The position numbers were made by a program, and so were the translations under genes. The notes under the pieces were generated by a model that had not been told where the DNA came from, made no database searches, and saw only the letters and a list, made by a program, of their open reading frames with translations. A stretch of DNA of 64,000 bases from Heliopora coerulea (Eukaryota; Cnidaria; Anthozoa; Scleralcyonacea; Helioporidae): positions 310,001-374,000 of the forward strand of contig JASJOG010000099.1 in the NCBI GenBank assembly GCA_030142905.1. The letters are read 5' to 3'. Shown one piece after another: positions 48,655 to 62,584 of the stretch (position 1 is its first letter; each line of letters begins with the position of its first letter).

Positions 48655-50360
48655 CCAGTGTAAATGAATCCCAAGCACTTCGAGATTAGTACCCTCGCCC
48701 TCTGGGGCCTTCGGGCTTCGCAGTGCATTTCTCGTCCTTTGCGAGGGGAATATATGGCAATATTTCCAAGAAACACTGCGAGGTGGATTTAGCTATATTT
48801 TATAGCAACTTTGAGAGGTAGATTTTCTACAAGTCGTCGAAATGGTTTAATAATATTTTATAAATAGTTCCGGGGTCGATGGTAGATTTCAAATCTCGAT
48901 TGTTATACCTAATATTGTGGAACACTTGCTCGTGGGTATGGTAGTAAATTTCCATCCTTTAGCTTGAATTTGTAGTATATGTGCATGTCGTTGTGGAGAT
49001 AGACATTGAACTTCGGATTTCCTTTACGATAACTTGGTTTCTTACTTTGATGCACAGTGACTTCGCACATTTCTTTAAAAGTCTAAACATATAGTTACAT
49101 TGTATTAACACTTTGACGCCTAAAGACGGCATTTGTCGTCTTTATGAATTTTACTCTGGTTAACGCCAGACCATTTTGCACGTCAAAGGGAAATCTCCAG
49201 AAGTCTTCAAAGGGTTAATATTGTTCATTTATTTGAAATTTTAGTTGATTTATCTAAACTCTATGACGAACAAGGCAACAATTTGCAAGACTTTAGTTTT
49301 CCGCAAAAGATATTTTACCTGATTGAAAACGTGACTGCTATTTGGCTAATCCGTCCGACTATGAAAAGAACATAGCCAACCAGCAATTCAAAACGAAAAT
49401 AAAAAAAGTAGAGAAACTATAGCAAAAATAGCAATCATGGAACTTGATATTTAAGTAAGTAAAAGAAACTTATAAAGCAGTTCATATGTCCTTGATTAGG
49501 CAAAACCTGCTGTTCTAGATATTGTATGTCTTAATAGCACTCATTTTTTTTCATGCGATCACGTATAAAAAAAAGTACGGGATCTGGCTACAAGAATTAC
49601 GATCAGGAGTTTCGGTATATATAAGTAGTAGGCATAAAATATCATGTCTTTTACCTAAAACTTGTTGGTGAATGTGTTACCTCGTGGTGCTATACAGGTT
49701 CTTTATTGCCAGTGTAAGGATACCAGAACAATATACAGCAGTTTGCTCAAAACTTTTATTATCGAACATCAACAGTTTATTTATAACCTTTCTAGTATCT
49801 GACTTCGGTCTCTTCGTCACACTAGTCGCAATTATACTAATAAAATCCTATATCATGCGTTGTCACACACATCACAGTCATAGTGTTCTCAGATTACATT
49901 TATCAACAATAGTTTATAGTGTTCACGCAACAAACTAAATACTGCTGACGTCAAAGAACTTAACAGTTTAACTATCTAACAAATGCGTTTTTGTTTCCTT
50001 AAAATTTTGCTACTAGGGTATCTAGCATTTCAATGGCAACACATTTTTACGGTTATGTTTAACTAAATTTCAATATTTTCACTTATTTAATTCCTGCGAA
50101 ATTTTAAAGGCTTAAAAATTTATTTTAATTATGTGATTGATCTTTAAATGCCTGGTATGGCATTTATGACTTCATAAAATTTGGCCGAAACGTTCTTTAC
50201 AATTCGAGAATGGTGTATTTATAATGTCATCATTGGACGTTAGGAAAAACGCTAGAATTTAATTTACAATTTTTTGTTAAGGACATAGGACACACTGAAT
50301 TTATAAATTTGAAATAAACTAAGGAAAGAAAAATAATAACCTTATCGTAACTGAGTTGGA
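48655..50360. other. No recognised gene; one MITE
   Basis: AT-rich flanking DNA. Apart from the MITE at 49105-49217 nothing is recognised. Confidence 0.4.
49105..49217. mobile_element. Short MITE with TTAACMCTTTGA ends
   Basis: 113 bp with inverted ends TTAACACTTTGA and TCAAAGGGTTAA, flanked by TA on both sides. It includes GACGGCATTTGTCGTC, an internal imperfect palindrome. Confidence 0.6.
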
Positions 50361-50364
50361 GATA

Positions 50365-50590
50365 TTTCATCCCTCTTTTCTTGTTCCTTTCTTACATTAT
50401 TTCTTTCTATGCTTGTTTACATCTTACTTTCTGTCTTACTTTCTTTCATTCTTTTGTTGTTTCTTTTATTATTGCACACTCTTTGTTTTCTTTCTTTTTT
50501 CTGACTTTTTCTTCCTTTCTTTCCCTTTCTTTTATGTTTTCTTTTGGTCCTTCCTGTCTTATTTTTTCCTTTCTGTTAAAACTTATGAGT
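50365..50590. repeat. Pyrimidine-rich low-complexity tract
   Basis: Long T/C-rich stretch (TTTC, CTTTC variants). The hydrophobic ORFs across it are a by-product of composition. Confidence 0.7.
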
Positions 50591-51454
50591 CAATAATATT
50601 AATTTATTAATCCATAAACTGACTTAAGATTCTTTTTATTAGGTTCGCTCTTTACTATATTACTTTAGTAATGTTCTCTGTACTCGTTCCACCCTCTTGC
50701 AGCCTCACGTGAATTTTCAACAAATGGATTGGAATTCTCTCTTTTTTTGTCATAAAGCGTCGCTTTTAATAACGAGATAGTTGTCAGAGGTAAGTTTTTC
50801 TTTAATAGAACATTTTTATTTTCTGTCTACTTACAAAGTTTCAAGGTTTGGTGTTTTAGCAAACAGCAAGGAAGGAATCGCAGATATTTTGTTGGACTCT
50901 AAATCTCTAAAGAAACATCAAATAAACGAAGTTATATTAGTTAAAGCGATCACCAGAGTAACGAACAAGGTAACAACATTGATATTGTGCAATTAACAGC
51001 TCAACTATTCAAAACTCGTTTACTAATCTTGTTTAAAGCTGAGCAACATATCCTGGTTTTTCTCTGGTAAACAGATTAATGAGACATTTACAAATCACCA
51101 TATTTTGTGATTACCGAGCTTAATAATGGTTTTGTTATTCGAGATGTCTTTGACTTATTTTTATTTAATTTTTGGCATTTCTATTTAGATTCTTCCCAGT
51201 TATTGAGCGGAATGGGCGATGTCTATTGAAGCTGTATTTTCAAGTTCATTAACGGTTTATTACAATGACGTCTTTTAGAAAATCAAAAATGTGAGAAAAG
51301 CAATTCGAATAATAATTATTTTTATTCACCACTCAATATGGAGGCAAAATTAAGTGCAGGCCTATCATTTAGTTAAATTCTGAAACAAATTTGGTTAAAA
51401 CGACTTAGTTTGAGTTTAAAATTAAAATAATATATTTGAACTTAGACAGGAAAG

Positions 51455-51545
51455 TTTTAAGAGCCTTGGCGGGTTTGGAACCTGTAACTGACCGATCTCC
51501 TGTGACAAGCTGCATCCACTGGGTTAGGTGAAGTGTAATTGTGAT
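51455..51545 (-). repeat. Possible tRNA-derived SINE fragment
   Basis: On the minus strand, GGTTCCAAACCCGCC resembles a Pol III B box, with an upstream CCCAGTGGATGCAGC resembling an A box. Too diverged for a tRNA. Confidence 0.3.
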
Positions 51546-52020
51546 CTAAGGCTAACTATATTTGTCTGTTTTTGTGTATGCATTGTTCGTGCGATGTTCC
51601 GTGTCTGTCAAACATACAGCAATTTACCTTACATGTAATGATATCTTAATTTATGTGCTAAGTATCTGTCATATGAAAATCTGCATGAACTGCAGCGCAC
51701 GTTTTAACAGATGGTATCTAGGGTCGGTGTGTTAATTGCTCTTGCAATTTTTATACTGTTATTTTGATGTTTTAAAATTTTCAATTGCAATGAAAATTAG
51801 ACAACTGCCTACTGTCTCAGCCGGACGGAATTGTATCGGCCTGTTTACACAACGCTAGTGAAAGAATTTCCTCTTTTTAGCCTAAAAGGGTAGTCCCCAA
51901 ATTTACAACATATCTTATCGAGCAAAGGGTGCATGCGAGAGGATAAGACTGATGACGGGGTCAGTACCTGGATTATTTTTTATGTATTTTTTGTTTTCTT
52001 TATTTCTATTTATTTGTTTG

Positions 52021-52074
52021 TTTCTTTCTTTCTTTCTTTCTTCCTTCCTTTCTTTCTTTCTTTATTAAAGAGCC
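52021..52074. repeat. (TTTC)n microsatellite
   Basis: About 54 bp of TTTC repeats with a TTCC interruption. Confidence 0.85.
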
Positions 52075-53334
52075 CTTGTTAAGAAACCAAGATGGCTAAA
52101 TCAATATATACGGTTTTGGAATTACACGTCTTGAAAGTTGTGCGGGCCTTAAAAGCTTCCCCGGTCTGAATAGGACTAGTGCAGAAACACTGTTCCAAGT
52201 GCTGACCTCTTCTTCAAGTAATTTCCAAAACAACTTTAACAGCCACCGCAAATTCCAACTTGACCTCAGTACAAGTTTCGTACTTAGATCTACTGTCTAG
52301 CTAATGGCAAGCATTGTCTGTCGCTTCTCACCGAGGTTTACGGTCAGAAACAGGATAAGAAGCTCCAGCACATATACAGGACATAATGATGATTCATTGT
52401 TTTGGAAAACAGATTTATGCTCCATATTACTGCTGTTTTAAATTCTAGTACAAAGCCTTCGACAGCTTAACAAGCTCAAGGGAATTTACAAAATTTTTCA
52501 TTGTTTCCTCACGTTTATTCCCAAGGTAATCATGAATATACATGCTGCTTGAAACTTAGAATAAAATTGCAATACCTGATATTATTCCTTAATGTCGACA
52601 GCTATTTTAAGATATGGCCTCAAAACCTTTGTTGGTTTCTTCCCCAGTGTGCGTTCTACTGTTTATTAACTGTTGGAAACATCTACCGGAGCATGCATTT
52701 TACACTATCACAGTTGTTAATCATTAAGTGCCCGCCAGTAATGCTGCGTTTTAGGGAGATGCCCTTGGAACCTATGGGTAGTAAACCAAGCGTAGGGAAG
52801 AAGTCCTGTCGAAATACATATCCATTCTCGTTTAAAGGGGAGCGATTTTTCCTCATCTGTTCGTATATTTAATTGTATGGGTATGTTCATCAACCATGGA
52901 GCACGCCCGAAGAAATGGTTTTTTACAATATATGAACGTTTATCAAGCTTAAATGTAAGAAAAACTTTCTGGGCCCCAGAAGTGGAAAGAACCAGCAATT
53001 GAATGATGTCCGGTGAAATGGTCTAAACGCTCAAAACTCAGAGGTCCAACTCAGGCGTGTGTTCAACAAATGTGCTGCCTCTGCCACAGCCTCAGCTTGC
53101 TAATAATACCGAATGAGATGACATTTCGGGCCTTTTTACAAGATGAGATTGTCTTATACGATTGTTCGTTACGTTCTACGTGTTAAATTACTCAAGCCTT
53201 TCTCTCGTGTTGCTATTTTAGTGGGACAATCGAAAACAGAAATTGTGGCTTTGAGAGAACATTACATACTCCAGAACGATCAATCGTATATGACTCTTTT
53301 ATCGTATAAATGAACGCTTGCAAGCAAGCTGCAT

Positions 53335-53470
53335 ATGTGAGAGCTAGGTGATTTTGTAGACGATACGTGGGCTTTAACCGAGCTGATATCTCAGAACAAA
53401 GACTTCTAATGCCCAGACGGGGAACGAACCACAACCTCTTGATGAGGAAGCACAGTTATTTGCCTATCAC
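53335..53470 (-). repeat. tRNA-derived SINE fragment
   Basis: Minus strand shows GAGGTTGTGGTTCGTTCCCC followed by GTCTGGGC and TTCTGAGATATC, matching the arrangement of the SINE at 62585-62710 with many differences. Confidence 0.4.
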
Positions 53471-56441
53471 CAATTCCTTTAATCGTCTAAGTGCAGAAAT
53501 TCCTGATGTTATTTTCTTGCAAATATTTTCAGTGTTACTCTTCCACGACAAATACTGGTCGACTGTCACCCCAAGAGTTTTGCACTCGTGTAGTTGTTCA
53601 ATTTGTTTAAGAGGTACGATGCTACTGCGTCTGCAGAAAATGGCAATGAGATGGTAACCCGTTTGTGTTTACAAAACGTAATAAACTTCCTTTTTTCGGC
53701 CAGGTGTCTCTGACAGTGGTATGAGCTATGGATTGTTGCAGCACACTTGTTAACGCTTGGGATATAGGAGTGAGTTGTGGAGGGAAAGTCCCAGGACTTG
53801 CTTGAAGCAACTACCTGGAAAAAACAGAGGAAAGGTGACTCTTTCTATGGGCGAACGATTCTTTCCGTGGCGATTGATGTTTTTTTCTTACTTTTTTTCC
53901 TGTTTTTCTATTTTGCAACAACTGACGGTTGACTCGCTTCTTCTCCAAGAACTGGTTAACATAGCTCAGGTCAAAAACCAATCTCTTTTATCACTGCGCT
54001 TGAACGGATACGGACAGGGGATTCACAACCATATAAGATTCCAAACATTGTGCTACACGGCCTGACTGGGAAAATTCGTGAATGGCTCCCTCAATAAGGT
54101 GAACATGAACTAAGGATGATTTGTTATTGCTAAAATGTGCCGTGTCCAGCCTAAGAATGGAAGGTAGCTTGTATCCAAGCTCGATTACGTCCAATTATAT
54201 GATGGCTGTGTACCAATGCTCTGGCAAAGTCTCGAAGATCTATGTAAATTTCCTGTGATAACGACACTAAAAAGATTATTCATCTCAAGCCCATCTAATT
54301 CAGTACCTTAGATTACCTGAACTACACTGTAAGTCCTCAAATTCAGTGAAATCCTCTGTGAGCAACTTAATACTTGGTGTTAGGCAACGACCTCGCTCAT
54401 GGGCCAGCTTTGTATGGGACTCCAGTAATGTGGTAGTTGATGCCGTGTTTTGCGACTGTCGTATTTTGCCATGAATAACAGCATGCTCCAGCTCAGTGAC
54501 AAACTCTCTGACAACGGTAGCACCTTATGTGGGGGACGTTAAGTTACCGACGGCTAGGAGAAAAGGCGATTAGGCAGTAACAAGAAAACTACGAGGGATG
54601 AAGATGTTCCGTATTCGGTATCAGCCATCTTGAAAGGTAAGCGCTCTTTCGAAGGAATGACACTAGTGCTGGGTCGCGTGCGTGAAAGACGAATAGTGAG
54701 CCGTGTAAGCCTTAAAAATATCCTTTTAGATCAATGGAATGCAGTGCAAGACAAAGAAAGAATGGATGGTGTCATCGTGCCTTACCTAGAAACCCCAAAG
54801 GAATATGAACAACTGTCTATCAGTGAACGGAATATATATTTGCGTTCTAATTCACTTGATTCAAACGAACCTATATCATTTCAATTTTTAAGACAAGGTA
54901 AGGAAAATCGTGAACAATAACAGACCAAACAGACACAAGAGATGAAATATTACTGGAGCAGTTTTAAATATTCAAGTGCTTAAAAGGATTCATTATTGCC
55001 GTGTACCCTATGGACTGTCCTAAATTGTCTAAAGATGGTAAACTGACAGTAAAAAAGGACGTGCACTTAATAGTTTCGTCCAGTAGTTTTTCGAGACCGT
55101 TATATCCGTTTTCTTGTCAGTTGGGAAATCTATTTTCGTGAAAATATATAACCTGTAATTCGGTTTGGCTTTCTCGAAATATATTTGAAATTCCTAAATT
55201 CATTTCTACCTTTTTAAGACATGTGTTGTGTGTATTTTTAAAGAAAAGTCCTCAGAAAATGTAAAACGTCACGTGAGAGATTAAAACTGACGTAAAAGCT
55301 GGCGTAGTTGATTGAAATTGACCAGTGGCGTATCAAGGGAGAGACGGGGAGGACGATCTGCATCAGGAAGCATTTTTGCTAAATATATTTTCTAAATCAG
55401 GCCGGCAAAATTCTTTTATGTAATTAATTAATGCCCTTTTATCGGACATGTTCAAAACGATTGTCCTCCCGAGTCCAGATCAATATGTCCAAATCCGTGG
55501 AGAAAATGCTGTTTCCAAAGCCTGTTATTGACTTGTTTTCACGATATTAATGTAATAATCCCACTTCATTAAATCTGTGTTGTAAATAGTAAACTAGCGT
55601 TTTATCAATGGTTCGAAATTTGATCAGAATGCCAGAAAGCTCCCTATCGGGCTAATGACTAGGTATCTAGTAATTAATAATAATTTTATAATATGAAAAG
55701 CAAACAGCTAAAATGTGTTAGATTTTGGCATTTTTACTTGATATTTTATTACCATCAGAATTATGTCAATCTTCCCCAGAAATGCAGGAAGTTACATTTC
55801 AGAGACTGTAGGTTTCCGGGGGAAATGCCCGCCGACCCTCTAGAGGGTTCTTGTCTCATCGACGCCCTGGGCGCCATATTAGTAGGGTACGCTACGAAAA
55901 CTGACGTAAAAATTGCACTCTTTGGACGGCCATCTTGGCGTTACATTTCATTGGCTGGTTAGTATTCGAGATATGGAAATGAGTTCACTGCTCAGCCTTC
56001 AACAAGTCCATAACATGTTTGGAGGAAACGGTTTAACCTTAAAGATTTCCGACTAGTCAGGGGCGAATTTATCGGAAAGCATGGGGAACATATTCCCACC
56101 TATTTAATAGCATGGATAAGTTTTCTTTCTTTTTTATTGTTCATTTATTGATTTTTCTTAAATAGCAGTATTAATTTGGAAGGGGAAAATACAGTACACA
56201 GAGTTAATCTCATGAGTTTGATAGATTGAGGAATAGATACCATGTCTGGATAACAAGCGAAGAGTGTCTTTGAAATCCAGCTTTGGCAAATTTCTATAGT
56301 TTTCTAACGTGGATCTCTTAATAACCGTACTTCCAGTCAGCTTTCATTTAAAGTTGAAAAATATAAAAACAAATGGGGAGACTGAATCTGACGTCAGGCC
56401 TACAAGCAAGCCTGGCACGAAGTGCTTCATGAAATATACTG

Positions 56442-56612
56442 GGCCAATTAGGAAGTAGATGAATCCAATACACGATTCCGAACGAAATAAGTAGCTTTAT
56501 TACCAAAGCTATACGGTTTAAAATAACAACAACTGGGGGAAGCACTGTTTACCACTTAGAGAATGGAATAACGCGGCCAACGACAATACAATCCCGCTGA
56601 CCGGTACTGGTG
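56442..56612 (-). repeat. Gypsy-3 3' LTR
   Basis: Shares TAGGAAGTAGATGAAT, TAACTTTATTACCAAA-type and AAAATAACAACAACT blocks with 60480-60649; many differences, so old. Confidence 0.75.
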
Positions 56613-56622
56613 GAACTTCTCT

Positions 56623-59514
56623 TCACTTTCCTGTTGTTAAACAAAAAGAGCTACATATGAACCAACGGGCAATAATCGGCAGTCTTTGTGAGTCAAGATA
56701 ACTGGAACCGAACATTGTGTCTGATAATGGTAACATCAACGTGGAGGACGAGCTTGAATCAATCGAAGTCAGTGACATAGTCGTCGTATCAGGCCGGACG
56801 CCGACGATGTCGTGTTGATCGTCGAGTAGGAGGTGGCTTGTCTTTCTGAACGTGGGAATGTTGAGGGTGACCGGTTGGAGATATAGTGGCGTTGATTTCA
56901 CTGGTACAGGCGGTCGGATCGTCGGCCTGTGGAGTGTCCTGTGCGGCTGAGTTGGAGATCTGGTCCGGGATTGTTGGTCGATGAGGAGGTGCCTGGTTTG
57001 GCTAGGGGTGGGCTTCTTCGTCTGCAGAGCAGTCGGATACCTGTGATATGGGTGGATATTAACGAGTGATTCAAGCTGGTATTTTGGAACACTCAGACGT
57101 TTTAACCCGATAAGACGAGCTGCGAAGGTCTGAGCCATTGAACTTCTTTATATTACAAAATGGGCCATCTATGGGTACAACAGGGTACCGGTCCCTGGCA
57201 CAGGACTTATTTTGGTCCGAGTGAAGATAAACCAAATCACCTACTTCTACCCGCGGGGAAGTGCGAGTCTGTGCTAGAGGGGTTTTGAATATTCACTGTG
57301 CGGATGGTTCAGGATACGTTGTTCATGCTAGTCGGTTATTATATCACGGCCTTTCAGTGGTATTGTGCTATTGCAGAACTGATCTCGTTGAGGCCACATC
57401 TCCCAAGACGACAGTCCTCGTGAGCGGATTCGGGAGTTCAAGGTGGTGGTGGCTATAGCCAGCGTGATGTAGTTCCATCCCGGGGATCTTGGCGCAATAA
57501 CTCACTTTCGAGTTTCTGGACTGCCTTTTCGGCGACGGGATTTTTGTTGAGATTCTTTGCGTTTCCAAACTCAAGCGTGATCCGATGTTGATGCAAGACT
57601 TCGTCGTTTACTGACGCTTTAAATCTGGGCGCGGGATCGGTGCGTATGATAGCAAGTGGACGCAAGGGTCGCATTTGGATGCACAAACGGATAAGCGCTT
57701 CTCGGAAAGTTTTATGGCGTTCGTTTTCTAGTAGTAGTGAAGTTGTGTAGGTAGTCACACATTCCCATAACACAAGTATTAATTGTAGGGAACGGTAAAT
57801 AACGTGGGCAGCGAACGGTAAGCCAAAAGCGACAGGTGGAGGGCATGAGGACTGTTCGATTTGTGCTTTGGGGGACTGGTGCACGGCGGCACACGGATGA
57901 CAACCTCGATTCACACGCTCGATGGCTTTTTCCATATCTAAGGCGTAGAGATATCGCTTTACGACCATTTTTAGTTGGTGGTTTGGACCGGTGGCTAAGT
58001 TGCATATGGAGAGCTGTTAGCACTCCATCTAGAATGTTGCGGGGAACAATTGTACAGTGTGCATTGGCATGTGGGGGCTAAAGGCTCGTCACGCCTGACC
58101 ACAAATTGGCCATCTTTGGCGATTGTCGCTACGTTCAAGTACTTCTTAACGTCCTGTATGATGGTCAATTTCTTGGACGGCCTTGCACCTTGAATAAGGT
58201 GGGCATGTATGCGGCGTAGATCAGAGATCTCGGACTGTATCGCAAGCCAAGCAGCTCGACTTGTGAACAGTAGTCGTGCATTGCCTTTCAAAATGTCTTG
58301 TATGGATGAGCGTCGGACGACAGATTCTTCAAAGTGCTTAACAAAGCTACACACGCGACCGGCGTCGTCTTCACATGCAGGGGCATTACGACTTACGAAG
58401 TCAAATGGTAGAATTGCAGATCCAGAAACGTGTCTGACCGATGCTTGGTAGTGGCTGATGGTTGTTAGGAAGGTAGTAACACGGGGACTGGTGTAAAACT
58501 CGCTGCGACATAGCTTCTCAAAGGCCTGAACGCAGGCTTGGTATCGGTAAGGATGCAAGCCTTGTTACTAGACTGAAAGATGTACGGACTAAGGTGCGAG
58601 GTTGCACGGCAATGGAAAGTGCTTCAACTTCGCACGGTAGACATGAAATTGGGGAGCCTCTTAGTTTTGCACTAAAAAATCCGGCCAGGAGGAGAATGCT
58701 GTCGCGAGTTATATAGAGTGGCGCTTATCCATGGTTTTCTTACAGCAGCATTGGTTACTCGAGAGAGTGCGTTCTGTGGTCTGAAATGAGGCTCGAAGTG
58801 CGTCGGTTCATACGATGGTTTCTTGAGATTGACGGCCTGCTACATCTTCATCGAGTAGGGTAAGTACTGATGAACATCAGGGAATGACGCGTGAAAGGAC
58901 CTTGTATGCACCGACGAAAGATCTCTAGCGGCGGACGGTGTCAGGCTAGGGACAGGAGGCCAGGGTGGCGATATGGAGGGGAATGGCTTTGAGGGTGCCA
59001 TTGCTCCAACTCCATCCTACTGTATAATTGTCGTGGACTTAGGGTTGATAACTGTTTAGGATGCAGACTAGCGTAGATAACGTTTGTAAAGTGCTTGCAG
59101 GACCTTCTTCCAATTTAACAGTAATTCAAGCGGGGTGTGGGGTTTGCTGTAACGACCAACATTGGCTAATGTAGTCACAAGGCGGTGTCCACCACTCGGT
59201 TTCTTCACTAAGAATGACGGATTAAGGTATTCGACGGAGACGCCTATCTCTTTAGGGCGTTTAAAGACACCTAAGTTCTCCAGCTGGTCAAACTTTTCCT
59301 GAAGTAGTACAAGTTTGTCCCGGGAATTCTGCGGTAGACGGCCCTTGCTTTGGGGAGGCTCTACTGGGCCCATATTCACTTTTGCTTGAAATGGCCCTTC
59401 AGCGCCGTTGTACCATTTGATGTTTGGGAGGAATACATGATCGTATTCATCCAGGAGGGGTTTGAACCTAGCTTTCATGTCCAATGAGGTAGTTTTGTCT
59501 GGATCGAGGTGCAC
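56623..59514 (-). pseudogene. Gypsy-3 pol pseudogene
   Basis: From right to left: reverse-transcriptase N-terminal region (59068-59514, [17 protein letters not shown]), a post-RNase H region (57995-58558, TFLTTISHYQASVRHVSGSA), integrase (57453-57968, with CHPCAAVHQSPKAQ and later NKNPVAEKAVQKLESELLRQ) and a Pro/Ser/Thr-rich C-terminal part (56623-57138). The polymerase active site is not recovered. Frame breaks occur throughout. Confidence 0.7.
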
Positions 59515-59855
59515 GATTGAGGAATGATTCTTGCCGGTAGGTGAAGCAGGTGGGTTTCGAGATGTATCGAACGAAGGCTTTTCGGGAGTTGTTTCTGAGA
59601 CGGTCGGTGTGAAACGAGTAATGAGGTGAAGGCCTGGGATATCTCAGGTTTGATGGAGGCTAAGCTGTGGGATCTTAGCTCCATTCCATATCTTTGTTTC
59701 GCAAGTTAGGGTAATTCTAGGTGGATGAGTTGGAGCCACGTAAGGACGACAAAGTTCTCTAACGTCTGAGTTAACTCATCATCTTCTGTAACTAGATCGC
59801 CATGGTGTGGTAAGCTGTTAGCCTGGAGCAAAATGTCGTCAACAAAAGCCATCAG

Positions 59856-60176
59856 TCATCTGGTAAAATGTCCGCCAAGTCGATAAAGTGGCCACCTGTC
59901 ACTTGAAACCCAAAATGTAGTCTGATTGTGCGCCAGATGAACTGTATAGAGGTGGAGTTCTTTACCAAAGATTATAGGGCAATAATTTGCGATTTGTTCA
60001 AACATTAGCTCAAGAGAATTCACTTTCTGTTGGGCTTTTAGACGCTTGGTGGCTGGCACATCGTTGTCGTCGTCGGTGAATCCTAGTAATGGTTGAGACT
60101 TCGTCTTCTTCCCCCAGGTAGCATTGTCAGATAGAAAGGGTGCGAAATTGTCATCGAGAGAAAGTGCGTAGAGCAA
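59856..60176 (-). pseudogene. Gypsy-3 gag fragment
   Basis: Open frame containing NFAPFLSDNATWGKKTKSQP and QKVNSLELMFEQIANYCPII, followed by loss of similarity. Located directly inside the 5' LTR, as gag should be. Confidence 0.6.
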
Positions 60177-60479
60177 GTTCTGTTTCCAATTTTCGAAAGT
60201 ATTTATAGTTTCAGTTTTGGTAAGACGCCTTTGTTATGGGGCCCGATGAGTGCTAGCCATGGTTATTACTTTAGGCTTTACTAAATCGTGCTTTAGGTAA
60301 ACCATGTGCTCGAGGTTTACCTAAAACACACAAAACATTTTCTAAATCGTGCTTGTAACACGACAATTTACGCTGTTTGGACTTATACGGGGTTGAACCA
60401 GTTCATCTTGAATCTGTTGTGTGATGAGAGTGTATTCTGGCTTGCAAAGAGACGTAGATCCGGACACTTACTGCCACCA

Positions 60480-60649
60480 GGCCAGTTAGGAAGTAGATGA
60501 ATTCAATATCCGATTCCAAAGGAAATAAGTAACTTTATTACCAAAGTTATACCGTATAAAATAACAACAACTCAGCTAGCATTGTTTACCGCTCAGAGAA
60601 GCGAAAAGCGCGCCCAACTATAATACAGTACAGCTTACTGGTACTGGTG
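60480..60649 (-). repeat. Gypsy-3 5' LTR
   Basis: Copy of 56442-56612. On the minus strand it is followed by CTGGTGGCAGTAAGTG, the likely primer-binding region. Confidence 0.75.
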
Positions 60650-61780
60650 CTGGAGTTCCCCAGAATTTTGGGGATATTTTTGTCAGCTGTCAAATTACAT
60701 TGCCAGCATTTACCAGTCACCACGCCCTGAACACGCTCATTTTACGCTCTCACTGAAATTTTGAATATGACGACATGGCGGCCATATTGGAAAAAAAATT
60801 TTGACAGAATTTTTCGAAAGACATGGGCACCATGTCGTTGTCGCCCGACGCAGAAGAGATAGACTGCATATGATCTGTATGTAACGAATTATGTGAGCGA
60901 GCAAATGGAAGACAACTTTTATTTGGAAGACACGGAGTTACAGATGGACATTTCTCACTGGACGACTGGTGCAGGTACGTACTTCAGGTTTCGTCATGGA
61001 CAATCGTCGATTTCTTTCCACACAAAAATTTTTGCTCTGAGTGAATCGTTGTAAAGTGTTACATTAAAAAGAAAGCTGGGAATTTATGTTAATGCTGGAA
61101 ATTGATATGAAGATTCCACTGGGGCAGCATTAATGTCCATAAAGCCATGAGAATGTTTCATCATTCATATTTTAGAGTCTTTTAGCTTCAATTTTGTCAT
61201 ATTTCTGCGAAATTTGATTTACTTCAATTTCAAAATAAGGTTACAAGTAATTTTCGTTAGTTATAATTGTAGAAGGAAGTGAACTGATGATAATTTAGTT
61301 TTCTTGTACTAATTCCGTTTGAACTTAAAAGTTCATTACTTGTTGCGGTAAAATGCTCATATGATTGATGTGAATGAACAGATTGATTAAAATAAAATAC
61401 TTGGGGAAAGTAAATTATTTACATAACCATTGCTTATGAAAATTTTAATGTCTATAACTGTTCAGTAGTTGTGCTGCAGTTGTCAACTGTAAATCTAATT
61501 TGCTTGTAGTTGAGTTAACTGGAGTTAACAGTGAGCCAGGCAACCACCTTGAAAAAGATTCATGGAGATCTGAGCTTTTCCCAAAGCCATATAGAGGTGT
61601 TCAACTTATGTGGGAGACACACTTTCAAGTGTTATAGCCAGTTATGAATATTTTGCCTCAGTATATACTATTACTCTCTTAACTAGAGTTAAAAATGCAC
61701 AGTACTCACCAGTTAGGGAACACATCTTGGCTAGGATTAAGGGGTTCATAGTTATTGAATCTCATAATCTATTAATCCCC
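60650..61780. other. Host-like flank, possible exon inside
   Basis: GC content and CpG-like sequence near 60760-60860 (ATGGCGGCCATATTGG) look like a host promoter or first exon. The rest has no recognised gene. Confidence 0.3.
60813..60974 (+). other. Possible host coding exon
   Basis: A frame ending SLDDWCR meets a good splice donor (GCAG|GTACGT at 60971-60980). An in-frame TGA interrupts the frame near 60872, so only the part after it could be coding. The gene is not identified. Confidence 0.25.
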
Positions 61781-61789
61781 AAACTAGCC

Positions 61790-62360
61790 AAAAATAATTT
61801 TATTCTGGCTAATGCCTGATAATTTTCATTGTAAAAAAGAGATATTAAAGCTAACTGTAAGTTTTGTGTGGAATGGTTAATCCCCAAGCTGGTCAACCTA
61901 TCTCCCCTTTACAATTAAAATTATGTGGTTTTTGTTAGAATAAAACTGAAAGGGGCTGGTGTTGGAATTAACAGACCATGAGGTATGATTAATTCATTAA
62001 GGGACAAGACCTTAGAATTCTATTCTTGCTAATGGCAGATGATTTTATTCAGCAGAGCAGGGTGCCTGCTCATTAATCAGATAACTACGAACTTGGATAA
62101 GCCATTAATCTCTTTTTGGTCCATATCCAACTTTGATTTGATTTTGGCTAACATCAAATGATTTTACTTGTCAATGGGAGACATCTCAGATTGGTCTAAG
62201 ACCGAATTTTTGATTTTACTTTGGCTGACATCAGACAACTTTATTAGTCAAGGGGAGACATTGCTCAGATTACAAAGGATTAAGAGGCAAGATTACAAAT
62301 GATAATTCATTCTGGGTAACACGAGCTGATTTTGTTTAGCAGAGTGGAGTGAATGATCCT
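61790..62360. repeat. Degenerate repeats with a GGCTAA...GATGATTTTA core
   Basis: The core (GGCTAAT or GGCTGACAT, then CAGATGATTTTA or a variant, then GTCAAGGGGAGAC or similar) recurs near 61805, 62030, 62150, 62220 and 62310; an inverted copy is near 63000-63020. Probably decayed MITE or satellite copies. Confidence 0.5.
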
Positions 62361-62584
62361 TGATAAGTTGACATGTTGTTGTCCCAGGTATAAGCAACTA
62401 ATACAGCAAATGTCCCAAGTGCAGAAAAAGACTGGGTTTATTATCACTAATGAAAACATTCAATAATTATATACAGGGAACCAGTAAAATCACATATTTG
62501 TGTGGGTTAGTTGCTTCTCCAAATATCAGTAGCCAGTTTTCCTTTTAACTTGAAGAGGATGTGCACTTGCAACTGTACAGTAAT

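Larger units (their letters stand above)
50591..56440. other. No recognised gene; SINE-like fragments and a microsatellite
   Basis: Only short ORFs without motifs (for example 54630-54920). Contains the features listed separately at 51455, 52021 and 53335. Confidence 0.4.
56442..60649 (-). mobile_element. Gypsy-3 LTR retrotransposon, decayed
   Basis: Direct repeats of about 170 bp at 56442-56612 and 60480-60649 bound gag, reverse-transcriptase and integrase fragments on the minus strand. A purine-rich tract (GGAAAGTGAAGAGAAG, minus strand) precedes the 3' LTR. Boundaries are approximate; I could not identify a clear target duplication. Confidence 0.75.

Noticed and set aside
50356..50610. 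84-codon hydrophobic ORF
   Set aside because: It is a product of the T/C-rich low-complexity tract.
54630..54920. 96-codon ORF as a gene
   Set aside because: No motif, no homologue in the window and no clear splice context; left unannotated.
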